Assembly (NCBI RefSeq): GCF_904849725.1
Contig: NC_058521.1
Span: 348,686,138 to 348,750,137 of the forward strand
Length of the DNA: 64,000 nt
Direction of reading: 5' to 3'
Source of the DNA: Hordeum vulgare subsp. vulgare
Taxonomy: Eukaryota; Streptophyta; Magnoliopsida; Poales; Poaceae
The position numbers and the translations under genes were made by a program. Positions 45,743 to 57,406 of this stretch are shown in pieces. The notes under the pieces were generated by a model. It searched no databases and was not told where the DNA came from. It saw only the letters and a list, made by a program, of their open reading frames with translations. Within the stretch, counting starts at the first letter, position 1, and each line of letters starts with the position of its first letter.

Positions 45743-47248
45743 TGCTGCCTCTTGAGCTTTCATTGGTTTTCCCTTGAAGAGGAAAGGGTGATGCAGCACA
45801 GGAGCAGTAAGTATTTCCCTCAGTTTGAGAACCAAGGTATCAATCCAGTAGGAGAATCAAACCAAGTGTCCAGAGTACCTGCGCAAACACAACGAGCTTG
45901 CACCCAACGCTATAAAGGGGTTGTCACTCCCTTCAAGATTGATTGCAAAGTGAGATTTGAAGGCAGAAAGTGCAACGAAGTAAAAGTGTAAGGCTGAAAA
46001 TATGTTGTGAAGTAGACCCGGGGTCCATAGTGTTCACTAAAGACTTCTCTCGAAATTGCAAATATTACGGTGGGTGAACAAATTACTGTCGAGCAATTGA
46101 TAGAAACGCGCAAAGTCATGACGATATCTAAGGCAATGATCATACATATAGGCATCACATCTGAGACAAGTAGACCGATACTTTGTGCATCTACTACTAT
46201 TACTCCACACATCGACCGCTATCCAGCATGGATCTAGTGTATTGAGTTCATGACGAACAGAGTAATGCCTTAAGCAAGATGACACGATGTATAGGGATAA
46301 ACTCAAACCAATGATGTAAACCCCATCTTTTTACCCTTGATGGCAACAACACTATACGTGCCTCGCTACCCCTTCTGTCACTGGGTGAGGACACCGAACG
46401 GTTTGAACCCAAAACCAAGCACTTCTCCTATTGCAAGAATCATAGATCAAGTTGGCCAAACAAAACCCACAACTCGAAGAGAATTACAAGGATATGAAAT
46501 CATGCATATAAGAGATCATAAGAAACTCAAATAAGATTCATAGATAATCTGATCATAAATCCACAATTCATCGGATTTCGACAAACACACTGAAAAGAAG
46601 ATTACATCGGATAGATCTCCATGAAGATCATGGAGAACTTTGTATTGAAGATCCAAGAGAGAAAAGAAGCCATCTAGCTACTAGCTATGGACCCGAAGGT
46701 CTATGGTGAACTACTCACGGATCATCGGAGAGGTCATGGTGTTGATGAAGAAGCACTCCGTATCCGAATCCCCCCTCCGGCAGGGCACCAGAATGTGCCC
46801 CAGATGGGATCTTGTAAAGAAAGAAGCTTGCGGCAGCGGAAAAGTATTTTCGTGGATCTCTCTCGAAGTTTTGGATTTTTCGGGAATTTATAGGCGGAAG
46901 AGGTAGGGCAGACGAGCCACAGGGGGCCCACAAGCCTGCTAGGCGCGCCCCCCTGGCCGCGCCTAGGGGGCTTGTGGCGTCCCCTAGTGGCCTCTGTCTT
47001 GGTTCTCACGTCCCGTGCGTATCTTCTGTTCTGGAAAAAATCTTTTCGGAAGTTTTATTCCGTTTGGACACCGTTTAAAATCCTCCTCTGAAAAGGGTCA
47101 ACAACACGGAACAAACAGGAACTGGCACTTGACACTGAGTTAATAAGTTAGTCCCAAAAAAGATATAAAAGGCATACAAAACATCCAAAGTTTGACAAGA
47201 TAATAGCATGGAACCATCAAAAATTATTGATACGTTGGAGACGTGTCA
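45743..47248 (-). mobile_element. Reverse solo LTR inside the Tat Gypsy
   Basis: On the minus strand it starts TGACACGTCTCCAACG at 47248 and ends CTCAAGAGGCAGCA at 45743, 1506 bp. It is the same LTR type as 7944-24478. The flanks GCTAT (45738-45742) and GCTAG (47249-47253) are a target duplication with one mismatch. The Gypsy reading resumes in register after it. No internal region is present. Confidence 0.85.
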
Positions 47249-48745
47249 GCTAGCATGCCCTATTAGGACGGGAGGCCTTCACAAGATTCCAGGCCATACC
47301 ACACTACGGGTATATGAACTTGAAGATGCCAAGGACAAATGGTATAATCACAATAGAAAGTGATCCCCATAGGGCACTCTGAGCCAAAAATAAGACGACA
47401 TCCCTAGCTTTGGATGTACTGGTCGAAACCCTGACCGCAGAAGAACTAACAACCCTGCGGGCTGTGGTGGATAAAGATGACGTAGTCCCCGACAAGCGAC
47501 CCAATTCCTCGTCTTTCAAGCCGACGGACGAAACTATCAAATTCTCGGTACATCCAACAGACTCTAATAAAACCACATCCATTGGAGCCCGCATGTAGCC
47601 TGAAGTAGACGAAGCACGACACGCCTTCCTATGCGAGAACTAGGATATATTTGCCTGGCATCCCTCAGATATGCCAGGGATCCCTAGGAGGCTGCCCGAG
47701 CATAGCTTGAACATAATAGCAGGTTTCAAGACGGTTAAACAAACCCTGCGACGATTTTCTGAACCGTAGCGTCAAGCCATGGGGGAAGAACTGGCCAAGT
47801 TATTGGAGGCCCTGGTTCATTAGGGACATCAAACACCCTAACTGGCTGGCAAATTTTGTCATGGTACCGTAGAAGGATAAATCTTGGCGACTATGCGTCG
47901 ATTTTAAAGACCTCATCAAAGCATGCCCAAAGGACCCTTTTCCCTTACCTCGAATAGATCAGATCATCGATGCAACAGCCGGACACGACTCCGTGTGTTT
48001 CCTCAATGCCTACTCCGGATACCATCAGATCAAAATGAAGGAATCAGACCAGGCAGCAACTGCCTTCATAACCATCTACGGGTTGCTTTAACACAATGCC
48101 TTGCGGGTTAAAAATGCACGCGCCACTTAGCAGCGCATTATCCAGACATGCATGGAAAGACAAATCGGCAAAACCGTGGAGGCACACATGGACGATGTAG
48201 TCATCAAGACCCGGCACGTCAGCCAACCGGTAGACAATCTCAGAGAAACATTGGCCAGCCTATGGGCATACGACATACACCTTCATCCGGAAAAATGCGT
48301 CTTCGGAGTACCAATTGGCAAACTACTTGGGTTTATAGTGTCACAGCATGGAATCAAGGCCAACCCGGCCAAAATCCGACCTCTGTCTGAACTCGCTATC
48401 CCAACAAAGCTATCGCATGTTCAAAAATTGGCAGGCTGTATGGTGGCTCTAAGTCGGTTCATCTCTCGCCTCGGCGAGAAAGCCGTCCCGCTCTACAGGT
48501 TGTTGAAGAAGACTAAGAACTTCCAATGGACCGAGGAGGCCACGACATCCCTAGAGGAAATCAAAATGCTATTGGCCAGTAACCCTACACTCGCTGCACT
48601 TTACCCAAGGGAACCAATGTTGCTATACATCGCGGCCACTACTCAAGTGGTCGACACGGTCCTCGTCGTAGAACGAGAAGTGGAGGGTCACCAATTATGG
48701 ATACAAAGACCTATCTACTACGTATCCAAGGTACTTACCCCATGA
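47249..48745 (+). pseudogene. Tat Gypsy reverse transcriptase and RNase H
   Basis: After a link region (LLGREAFTRFQAIPHYGYMN, about 47265), the RT fingers and palm are visible at about 47880-48090 (SWRLCVDFKDLIKACPKDPF, FLNAYSGYHQIKMKESDQ) and at 48152-48745 (MDDVVIKTRH, LHPEKCVFGVPIGKLLGFIV). The usual YVDD box reads HMDD. RNase H follows at about 48530-48745. Stops near 47770, 47870 and 48090 and a frame change near 48100 interrupt it. Confidence 0.8.
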
Positions 48746-49039
48746 AGACCACATAGTCACACTACCAAAAAATCTCTTACACAGTGTTCAAGGCATCGTG
48801 CAAACTCAGACATTATTTTCACGAGTGCGCAGTCACTGTTCATTTCGTAAGTACCCCTGAACGATATAATTAACAATAAGGATGCTACCCACAGGATTCC
48901 CAAGTAGGCCATCGAGCTACTGCCATTTGAGATCACCTACAAGCCACGACGAGCTATCAAATCTCAAGTGCTGACCGACTTCGTTGCGGAATGGACGGAG
49001 GCGGAACTCCCCAAAGAGTAAAGCACATATGCTCATTGC

Positions 49040-49400
49040 ATCATGTAGTTTGACGGATCCACAACCCTTGCCAGTCTAGGAGCCGGGGTAATCCTCATAT
49101 CTCCTACCGGGGACAATGTCTGGTACGTGTTACAAATTACGTACGCTGACTCCAACAATGCAGCCGAATACGAAGGACTGTTGCATGGTCTTCAGATGGC
49201 AGTCTCAATTGGTATACAACGGCTTGAGGTACGGGGAGACTACAACCTTGCCATATCACAAATTAACGCTGAATTCAATGCTAAAAACCCGAAGATGGCA
49301 GCATACAGAGACGTCGTACTCAAGTTATCGGCATGATTCAAGGGGTTGGAATTCCACCACGTCTGAGGAGACAACAATCAAGCTGCAGACGTTCTCGCAC
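49040..49400 (+). pseudogene. Second (archaeal-type) RNase H of the Tat Gypsy
   Basis: One frame reads FDGSTTLASLGAGVILISPT, then ADSNNAAEYEGLLHGLQMAV and RLEVRGDYNLAISQI. It keeps the D-E-D catalytic pattern (FDGS, AAEYEGL, RGDY). This extra domain between the normal RNase H and integrase defines Tat/Ogre-type elements. A TAG precedes FDGS and stops near 49336 follow. Confidence 0.8.
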
Positions 49401-49599
49401 GCTTAGGCACAACACGCGACCCCGTCCCCAATAACATATATGTGGAAAGGCTCTTTAAGCCATCCGCGGTATGACATGACGAGTCTAGGAGCAGAATAGC
49501 CGATGGTGTGGAGCAAACCGTACCCCGCCACACAGATAACAGCCCAGCAAGACGATCAAGTCATCGAGGAAACACCCTCAGCACATGAGGTAGTGGGAG

Positions 49600-50827
49600 T
49601 AATCGCTCTATGGATCAAACCATTCCTTGCTTCTCTATCACCCAAGGAGCTCCCCGAGGACCAAACTGAGGCACAACACATTATTCGCCGATCTAGGGCC
49701 TCCAAGGTCCATGAAAGTGAGCTATATAAAAAGAGCACCATCGGAGTACTTCAACGGTGCATAACCGAAGATGAGGGAACCAATTGTTGGCTGCAGTACA
49801 CGCAGGCATGGGCGGCCATCATGCAGCAGCCCAGGCCTTGGTGAGCAAAGCTTTCCGAGCTGGTTTTTTCTGCCCAATAGCTCGAGAAGACGCGCACACA
49901 CTTGTTCAGCGCTGCATGGGATGCTAACTCTTTGCGAATCAAAGCCGTATGCCCCACAGAGACCTTTGGACGATGCCGATCACTTGGGCCTTTGCGATGT
50001 CGGGTCTGGACATGGTCGGCCCACTTAAAGGGGGGGCAAGAAAAAGGAATATCTTGTGGTGATGGTCGATAAATTCACCAAGTGGATCAGGGCAAAGCCG
50101 GTTAGTTCCTCCAAATCCAAGCCGATTATCGATTTTATATCTCGCATCGTGCACCAGTATGGTTCCCACAAAACATAATAACCGACAATGGATCCAATTT
50201 CACCGCCCAGGAGTTGAACGATTGGTGTGCAAATCTGGGCCTAAAACTCGATTACGCTTCAGTTTACCATCCACAAACCAACGGACAGGTAGAACGAGCT
50301 AATGGGCTCATTATGAGTGGTATTAAACCATGTCTGGTACATTCTCTTACAGAGTCCGATAGTAATTGGGTGGATGAACTATGGGGCTTGCGTACCACCC
50401 CGAACCGTTCCACGGGATACACGCCATTTTTATGGTATACGGGGCCGAAGCGGTCCTTCCCTGGGATATCATCCACGATGCACCCCGTGTGCATATGTAC
50501 GAGTAAACGGAAGCCAAGCTAGATTGGCAGGAGGACTTGGACACCTTAGAAGTCGAGCGTGACATAGCTCGGGTCCAATCAGCCATTTACCAACAGCAAA
50601 CTCGGCACTATCAAAGCACAGAAGTTTGGGCCAAGGTATACAACGCGGGCGAACTAGTTCTTCTCCTCCCAGAAAAGCAGAAGCATAAACTTCACCCAAA
50701 ATGGGAAGTGCCCTTCATAATTGACGCAGTTTTAATAGGAGGAGCTTATCGTCTGTGCAATCTAGGAGACAATTGCCGTGGGCCAAACCCATGGAACGCA
50801 GCTCGCCTTCGGCATTTCTACGGCTAG
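49600..50827 (+). pseudogene. Tat Gypsy integrase
   Basis: The zinc-binding region (HHAAAQALVSKAFRAGFFCP, QRCMGC) is at about 49815-49925. The DDE core runs GLDMVGPLKGG (about 50003), ITDNGSNFTAQELNDWC (about 50180) and YHPQTNGQVERANGLI. All three acidic residues are present. The C-terminal part at 50537-50827 (AGELVLLLPEKQKHKLHPKW) ends at RHFYG and a stop. No chromodomain is seen. A stop near 49925 and frame changes near 50170 and 50520 break it. Confidence 0.8.
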
Positions 50828-51602
50828 ACCAGCATCGCTGCCTTTGTATTTTTTTTCCTTTCTCTTTTATTGTTTTCGAACATTTGTTGTTTTCTTTCTT
50901 TGTAGGATCTTCCTAGATTATCCGAACACTTGTACTTTTCCGAATACTCGTGAAAATTAGAAGATAGCACCTGTGGGCTTTGTGACGAAGCAATCGGATA
51001 TGTTTAACATATCGATCCAATTAAACCTCAACTCTAAGTAAATTCACGCCATGGTATGCATCAATTGGACTTAAGATCTTTGCAAAGCTCAGTTGCCTCG
51101 CTCCTGTGCTTACTCTCTATGTTTCGGATCTGTTCACCTAGAGAGTAAAGGGAGCACCTCTGTGATTGATATGACCAGTTCGCCTGGACTCGTACCTCAG
51201 ACGGGTGAAGCCGAAAGCTAGCATTCTTAATATACAACTTGGTCGGTAGCGAACAAGGTCAATTTAACCGGTAGTCCTTGCCATTGCATATCCGTATTAC
51301 TCGGAAATACATTCACAACAACTATAGATTATGTAGCAACCTGGAAAAAGGAACCGACAAAGGATCTATTTTTTCCGGAAGATGTTCCTTACGTTACACC
51401 GTAGTATAATGTAATACCCTCATACCGTATTTGTCTGTTCGTACCACGTGTCAGGATTGCCTTGTTCTCAGAAATTGATTCCTACTATCATCTGGTACAA
51501 ACTACGAAACATTGTTGGGTCATTTAAACACGGGAGGTAGAAGCCGATGGCCGGTTTATGACAAATGTTACAAATTTGAAGGGAAGTGTCTCGGTACACA
51601 AA
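50828..51602. other. Non-coding 3' region of the Tat Gypsy
   Basis: After the integrase stop the sequence is non-coding. It includes a T-rich run (50848-50900) and no recognisable domain in any frame until the antisense ORF. Confidence 0.6.
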
Positions 51603-52010
51603 GTATAAACATTACATATGGTTACCCCCTTGGTTGGTTGAGATCATTTATTATAGTATCCAATGGCATCACTTGGTCGTACACCAAGTGTAGAGGTATC
51701 TCCGCGCCATCCGGGCCTATTGGACCAACTTGGTCCATGTGTTCGGGATCAAGAAGGGCAAAGTGGGTCTTCACAGTGGCCCATGTTTTCCGAGCTCCTT
51801 CTTCGCAAGCTGAAATTTTCCATAGCTCTAAACAGCCCCGGGCTGTTTTGAACAGTTTGAATAGTTCAGCCATCCCTTGTGGCGGAGTTTGGTCCGGCCA
51901 TAAAGCTCAGATCATATTCCGCATGGCTTTTCGAGCCCGCTCATGAACAGTGGAAAGCTCTTGCAGTATATCCCCTTCGAAGGAACCGGCTTCTGTCATG
52001 GGACGCCATG
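51603..52010 (-). pseudogene. Antisense ORF in the 3' part of the Tat Gypsy
   Basis: On the minus strand one frame reads ILQELSTVHERARKAMRNMI, a TGA, then ALWPDQTPPQG, LELWKISACEEGARKTWATV and HMDQVGPIGPDGAEIPLHLV. I recognise this as the conserved C-terminus of the antisense ORF (putative gypsy-type transposon, PF04195-like) found downstream of integrase in grass Tat elements. The maize Grande element also carries an antisense gene there. The N-terminal part is cut off by the LTR inserted at 52100. Function is unknown. Confidence 0.6.
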
Positions 52011-52321
52011 TTAAGGGACCTTTTTAGGAACAAAGAACGACGGAAGTCTTTTAGTATACCATCATCACACAGTGATTTATCAACAAACAGGTCAGGGATT
52101 GATACGTCTGCAACGTATCTATAATTTATGAAGTATTCATGCCATGTTTACGATAATTCTATATGATTTTGGTACGATTTTATTAGAACTAACCCGAACT
52201 GACGCTGTTTTCAGCACAACTACCGTGGTGTTGTTATTGTGAAGAAATAAAACTTCTCATAATGGGCTGAAAATTTACATAGAATATTTTTGGAAAATAT
52301 GACAAATAATGGAGCAAAAAG

Positions 52322-54071
52322 TGTTGGAAATATGCCCTAGAGGAAATAATAAAGTGGTTATTATTATATTTCCTAGTTCATGATAATTGTCTGTTATTCA
52401 TGCTATAATTGTATTAACCGGAAACCGTAATACATGTGGGAATATATAGATAACAATATGTCCCTAGTGAGCCTGTAGCTGGCTAGCTTGTTGATCAATA
52501 GATGATTATGGTTTCCTGATCATGGACATTGGATGTCATTGATAACGGGATCACATCACTAGGAGAATGATGTGATGGACAAGACCCAATCCTAAGCATA
52601 GCACTTGATCGTATTGTTCGTCTGCTAAAAGCTTTTCTAATGTCAAGTATCATTTCCTTATACGATGAGAATGTGTAACTACCGGATACCGTAGGAGTGA
52701 TTTGGGTGTATCAAACATCACAACGCAACTCGGTGTTTATAAAGGTGCACTACAGGTATCTCCAAAAGTATCTGTTGGGTTGGTACGAATCGAGACTCGG
52801 ATTTGTCACTCCGTGTGATGGAGAGGTATCTCTTGGCCGACTCGGTAATCCATCATCATAATGAGCTCAATGTGACTAAGGAGTTAGTCACGGGATGATA
52901 AGTTACGGAACGAGTAAAGAGACTTGCCAGCAACGAGATTGAGCAAGGTATAGGGATACCGACTATCGAATCTCGGGCAGGTATCATACCTGTAGACAAA
53001 TGGAATTGCACATGGGATTGATTGAATCCCCGACATCATGGTTCATCCGATGAGATCATAGTGAAACATGTGGGAACCAGCATGGATATCCAGATCCCGC
53101 TGTTGGTTATTGACGGGAGAGGTGTCTCGGTCATGTCTTCATGGTTCCCCAACCCGTAGGGTCTACACACTTAAGGTTCAATGACGCTATGATTGTAATG
53201 GGAATAGTATGTGGTTACCGAAGGTTGTTCAGAGTCCAGGATGAGATCTCGGACGTCATGGGAGCTCCTAAATGGTCCGAAGGTAAAGATTCATATATAG
53301 GAACTAGAGATTTGATCGCCGGAAGTGTTTCAGGAATCACCGGTAATGTACAGGGACCACCAGAAGGATTCCGGGGTCCACCGGGAGGGGCCACCTGCCC
53401 CGAAGGGCTACGTGGGCCGAAAGTGGATGGGAACCAGCCCCTAGGTGGGCTAGTGCGCCACCCACCTTAGCCCAAGGCGCAAAAGAGGGCTGAGGGGGGC
53501 AAACTCTAGGCGTGGGGGTTGCCTTGGGCGCCAAGCCGACCCTAGGGCGTCGCCCCCTCCTCCTCCTTGGCCGCCGCAACTCCTAGGGTTTCCCTAGGGG
53601 TGGCCGGCCCCCTCTCTCCATCCCTCCTATATATAGAGAGGGATTTGGGAGGGCTGCACACACAATTACACCTCTCCAAGGCGCAGCCCTCCCTCTCCCT
53701 CTTCTCCTCCTCCGCGGTGCTTGGCGAAGCCCTGGAGGAGAACTGCATAGCTCCACCGTTACCACCCCATCATGCTGACGGAGCTCTCCCTCAACCTCTC
53801 CTCTCTCCTTGCTGGATCAATGCATAGGAGACACCACCGGGCTGGACATGTGTTGAATGCAGATGCGCCATTGTTTGGCTCTTAGATCGGAATCTTCCGC
53901 GATCTGAATCGCTACGAGTACGACTCCATTAACCGCGTTCTAGTAACGCTTCCGCTTAGCAATCTTAATATGTATGAAGATGCTCTATCCCCTTGCTCGT
54001 TGCTGGTTTCTCCTAGATAGATCCTTGAATGATGTAGCAATTTTTTTGAATTACTACTACATTACCGCATA
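52322..54071 (+). repeat. 5' LTR of the Angela-type element
   Basis: The LTR is 1750 bp and starts TGTTGGAAATATGCCCTAGA. A TATATATA box is at 53628-53635, with a C-rich leader after it. The end (ATTACCGCATA) has drifted from the GTTACCCAACA of the 3' LTR. Confidence 0.9.
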
Positions 54072-55326
54072 GTGGCATCCGAGCCAGGTTATGTGCGTAG
54101 ATTCTATGCACGAGTAGAACACAAAAGTTGCGGGCAATGATTTTGTCAACTGATTGCCGTTACTAGTCTTATCTTGATTCGGCGGCATCATGGGATGAAG
54201 CGGACCGGACAAACTTTACATGTACTCTTACGTGAGACTGGTTCCATCGACCGACATGCACTTGTTGCATAAGGTGGCTAGCGGGTGTCTGTCTCTCCCA
54301 CTTTAGTCAGATCAGATTCGATGAAGATGGTCCTTATGAAGGGTAGATAGCATTGTCATATCAACGTTGTGGCTGTCACGTAGGTAAGAAGCATTCTTTC
54401 TGGAAACCCAATTCAACCACGTAAAACTTGCAACAACAATTATAGGACGTCTAACTTGTTTTTGCAGGGTATGCTATGTGATGTGATATGGCCAAAAGGA
54501 TGTGATGTTACATATGTGATGTATGAGATTGATCATGTTCTTGTAATAGGATTCATGACTTGCATGTCGATGAGTATGACAACCGACCCGAGCCATAGGA
54601 GTTGTCTTAATTTATTGTATGAGATGCAACGCCATGTGATTACTTTACTTTGTTGCTAACCGTTGGCTATAGTAGTAGAAGTGATATTGGCGAGATGACT
54701 TCGCAAAGACACAATGATGGAGATCATCGTGTCATGCTGGTGACAATGATGACCATGCCGTGCCCCGAAGATGGAGATTAAAGGAGCAAGATGATATTGG
54801 CCATATCATGTGACTATATGATTGCATGTGATGTTTATCATGTTTCTCATCCTATTGCTTAGAACAACGGTAGCAAAGATAAGATGATCCGTCATGAAAA
54901 TTTCGAGATAAGTATTCCCCTAAGTGTGCATCATTGCGAACGATCATTGTCTCGAAGCACCACATGATGATCGGGTGTGATAGATTCTAACATTCCAACA
55001 CAACGGGTGTAAGCCAAATTTACACACGCAAAACAGTTAGGTTGACTCGACGAGCCTAGCATGTACATACATGTCCTCGGAATACGAGAGACCGAGAGGT
55101 CTAACATGAGTCGTATGGTTGATAAGATCAGCATGGAGATGCTCACCATTGATGACTAGTCCGTCTCACGTGATGATCGGACATGGGCTAGTCGGCGTGG
55201 ATCATGTAACACTTGAATGACTAGAGGGATTTCGATGTAAGTGGGAGTTCATTATATAATTTGATTAGATGAACTTAATTATCATGAACTTAGTCTAAAG
55301 TTGTCTTTACAAATATTGTAGATCCA
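54072..55326 (+). other. Untranslated leader of the Angela-type element
   Basis: This is the long leader between the primer-binding site and gag, typical of the family. No gene is seen. Confidence 0.75.
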
Positions 55327-56170
55327 ATGGCCAACGCAAATGTCCCATTCAACTTCAATGCATTCCTAGAGAAAACCAAGCTGAAAGACGATGGGAGCAA
55401 CTATGCGGACTGGGCTCGTAATTTAAGCTCATCCTCAAGGCTTCCAAGAAGGCATATGTCCCTGATGCACCACTAGGTGACCCTCCCGTTCCCGGGCAAC
55501 CTATTACATTTGGAACGCCTGGCAGTCGCGGAGTGATGATTACTCTCTGGTGCAGTGCGACATGCTTTATAGTGTAGAACCGGGGCTCCAAACGTGTTTT
55601 GAGCAACATGGAGCATATGAGATGTTCCAGTAGCTGAAACTAATTGTTAAATATCATGCCAGGGTCGAGAGATATGAAGTCTCCGACAAGTTCTTCACTT
55701 GTAAGATGGAGGACAATGGGCGTGTCAGTGAGCACACACTCAGAATGTATGGGTTGCACAACTGCTTGTCTCAGCTGGGAGTTGAACTTCCGGATGACGC
55801 GGTCATTGACATAATCCTCCAATCGCTTCCACCTAGCTATAAGGGCTTTGTGATGAACTACAACATGCAAGGGATGGAGAAGACCATTCCCGAGTTGTAT
55901 TCAATGCTGAAATCAGCGGAGGTGGAAATCAAGAAAGAACATCAAATGTTGATGGTAAATAAGACCAACAGTTTCAAGAAAGGCAAGGGTAAAAAGGACT
56001 TCAAAAAAGACGGCAAAGAAGTTGCCGCACCCGGTAAACCAGTTGCCGGGAAGAAGCCAAAGAAAGGACCCAAGCGTGAGACTGAGTTCTATTACTGCAA
56101 GGGAACTGGTCACTGGAAGCGGAATTGCCCCAAGTACTTAGCGGATAAGAAGGTCGGGAGCGTCAAAGGT
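55327..56170 (+). pseudogene. Copia gag, Angela type
   Basis: The start codon at 55327 begins MANANVPFNFNAFLEKTKLK. A frame change near 55410 and a stop near 55630 precede the main open part from about 55640. There LPPSYKGFVMNYNMQGMEKT and a Lys-rich linker lead to the zinc knuckle YYCKGTGHWKRNC. The first Cys of that CCHC motif is replaced by Phe (EFYYC). Gag would package the RNA in cytoplasmic particles. Confidence 0.8.
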
Positions 56171-57406
56171 ATATATGATATACATGTTATTGATGTGTAC
56201 CTTACGAGCGCTCATAGTAGCTCCTGGGTATTTGATACCGGTGCTGTTGCTCACATTTGCAACTCAAAATAGGAACTACGGAATAAGCGGAGACTGGCAA
56301 AGGACGAGGTGATGATGCGCGTCGGGAATGGTTCCAAGGTCGACGTGATCGCCATCGGAACGCTACCTCTACATCTACCTTTGGGATTAGTTTTAAACCT
56401 AAATAATTGTTATTTGGTACCAGCTTTTAGCATGAACACTGTATTGGGATGTTGCTTTATGCAAGATGGCTACTCATTTAAATCTGAGAATAATTGTTGT
56501 TCTATTTATATGAGTGGTATGTTTTATAGTCATGCCCCGATGATTAATGGTTTATTCTTAATGAATCTCGAATGTGATGTTACCCATATTCATAGTATGA
56601 GTACCAAAAGATGCAAGGTTGATAACGATAGTCCCACATACTTGTGGCACTGCCGCCTTGGTGATATTGGTGTCAAGCGCATGAAGAAACTCCATACCGA
56701 TGGACTTTTGGAGTCACTTGGTTTTGAATCATTTGACACATGCGAACCGTGCCTCATGTGCAAGATGACCAAGACTCTGTTCTCTGGATCAATGGAGCGA
56801 GCAACCAACTTGTTGTAAATAATACATACTGATGTATGCGGTTCAATGAGCATTGAGGCTCACGGGGGTTATCGTTATGTTCTCACCCTCACTAATCATT
56901 TAAGTAGATATGGGTATGTCTACTTAATGAAGCACAAGTCTGAAACCTTTGAAAGGTTCAAAGAATTTCCGAGTGAGGTAGAGAATCAACGTGACAAGAA
57001 AATAATGTTCCTACGATCTGATCATGGAGGAGAATATTTGAGTCACGAGTTTGGCACACACTTAAGAAAATGTGGAATTGTTTCACAACTCACACCGCCT
57101 GGCACACCGCAGCGTAACGGTGTATCTGAACGTCGTAATCGCATTTTATTGGATATGGTGCAATCTATGACGTCTCTTACTGATCTACCGCTATCATTTT
57201 GGGGATATGCATTGGAAACTGTCGTATTCACATTAAATAGGGCACCATCTAAATCCTTTGAGACGACACCATATGAATTATGGTTTGGAAAGAACCCTAA
57301 GTTGTCGTTTCTGAAAGTTTGGGGCTGTGATGCTTATGTGAAGAAACTTCAACCTGAGAAGCTCGAACCCAAAAGCGAAAAAATGCGTCTTCATAGGATA
57401 CCCTAA
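56171..57406 (+). pseudogene. Copia protease and integrase, Angela type
   Basis: The protease motif WVFDTGAVAHICNS is at about 56225, with Ala where Ser usually follows DTG, and a TAG soon after. The pre-integrase zinc region (WHCRLGDIGVKRMKKLH, CEPCLMCKMTKT) is at 56640-56790. A TAA near 56818 lies just before the DDE core. The core keeps HTDVCG, FLRSDHGGEYLS and NGVSERRNRILL. The frame is lost at 57406, after the conserved VWGCDAYVKKLQPEKLEPKS segment. The reading is otherwise long and well conserved. Confidence 0.83.

Noticed and set aside
48763..48780. CACTACCAAAAAATCTCT as a possible CACTA terminus
   Set aside because: It lies in the continuous Gypsy pol region with no subterminal repeats or 3-bp duplication, so it is a chance match.
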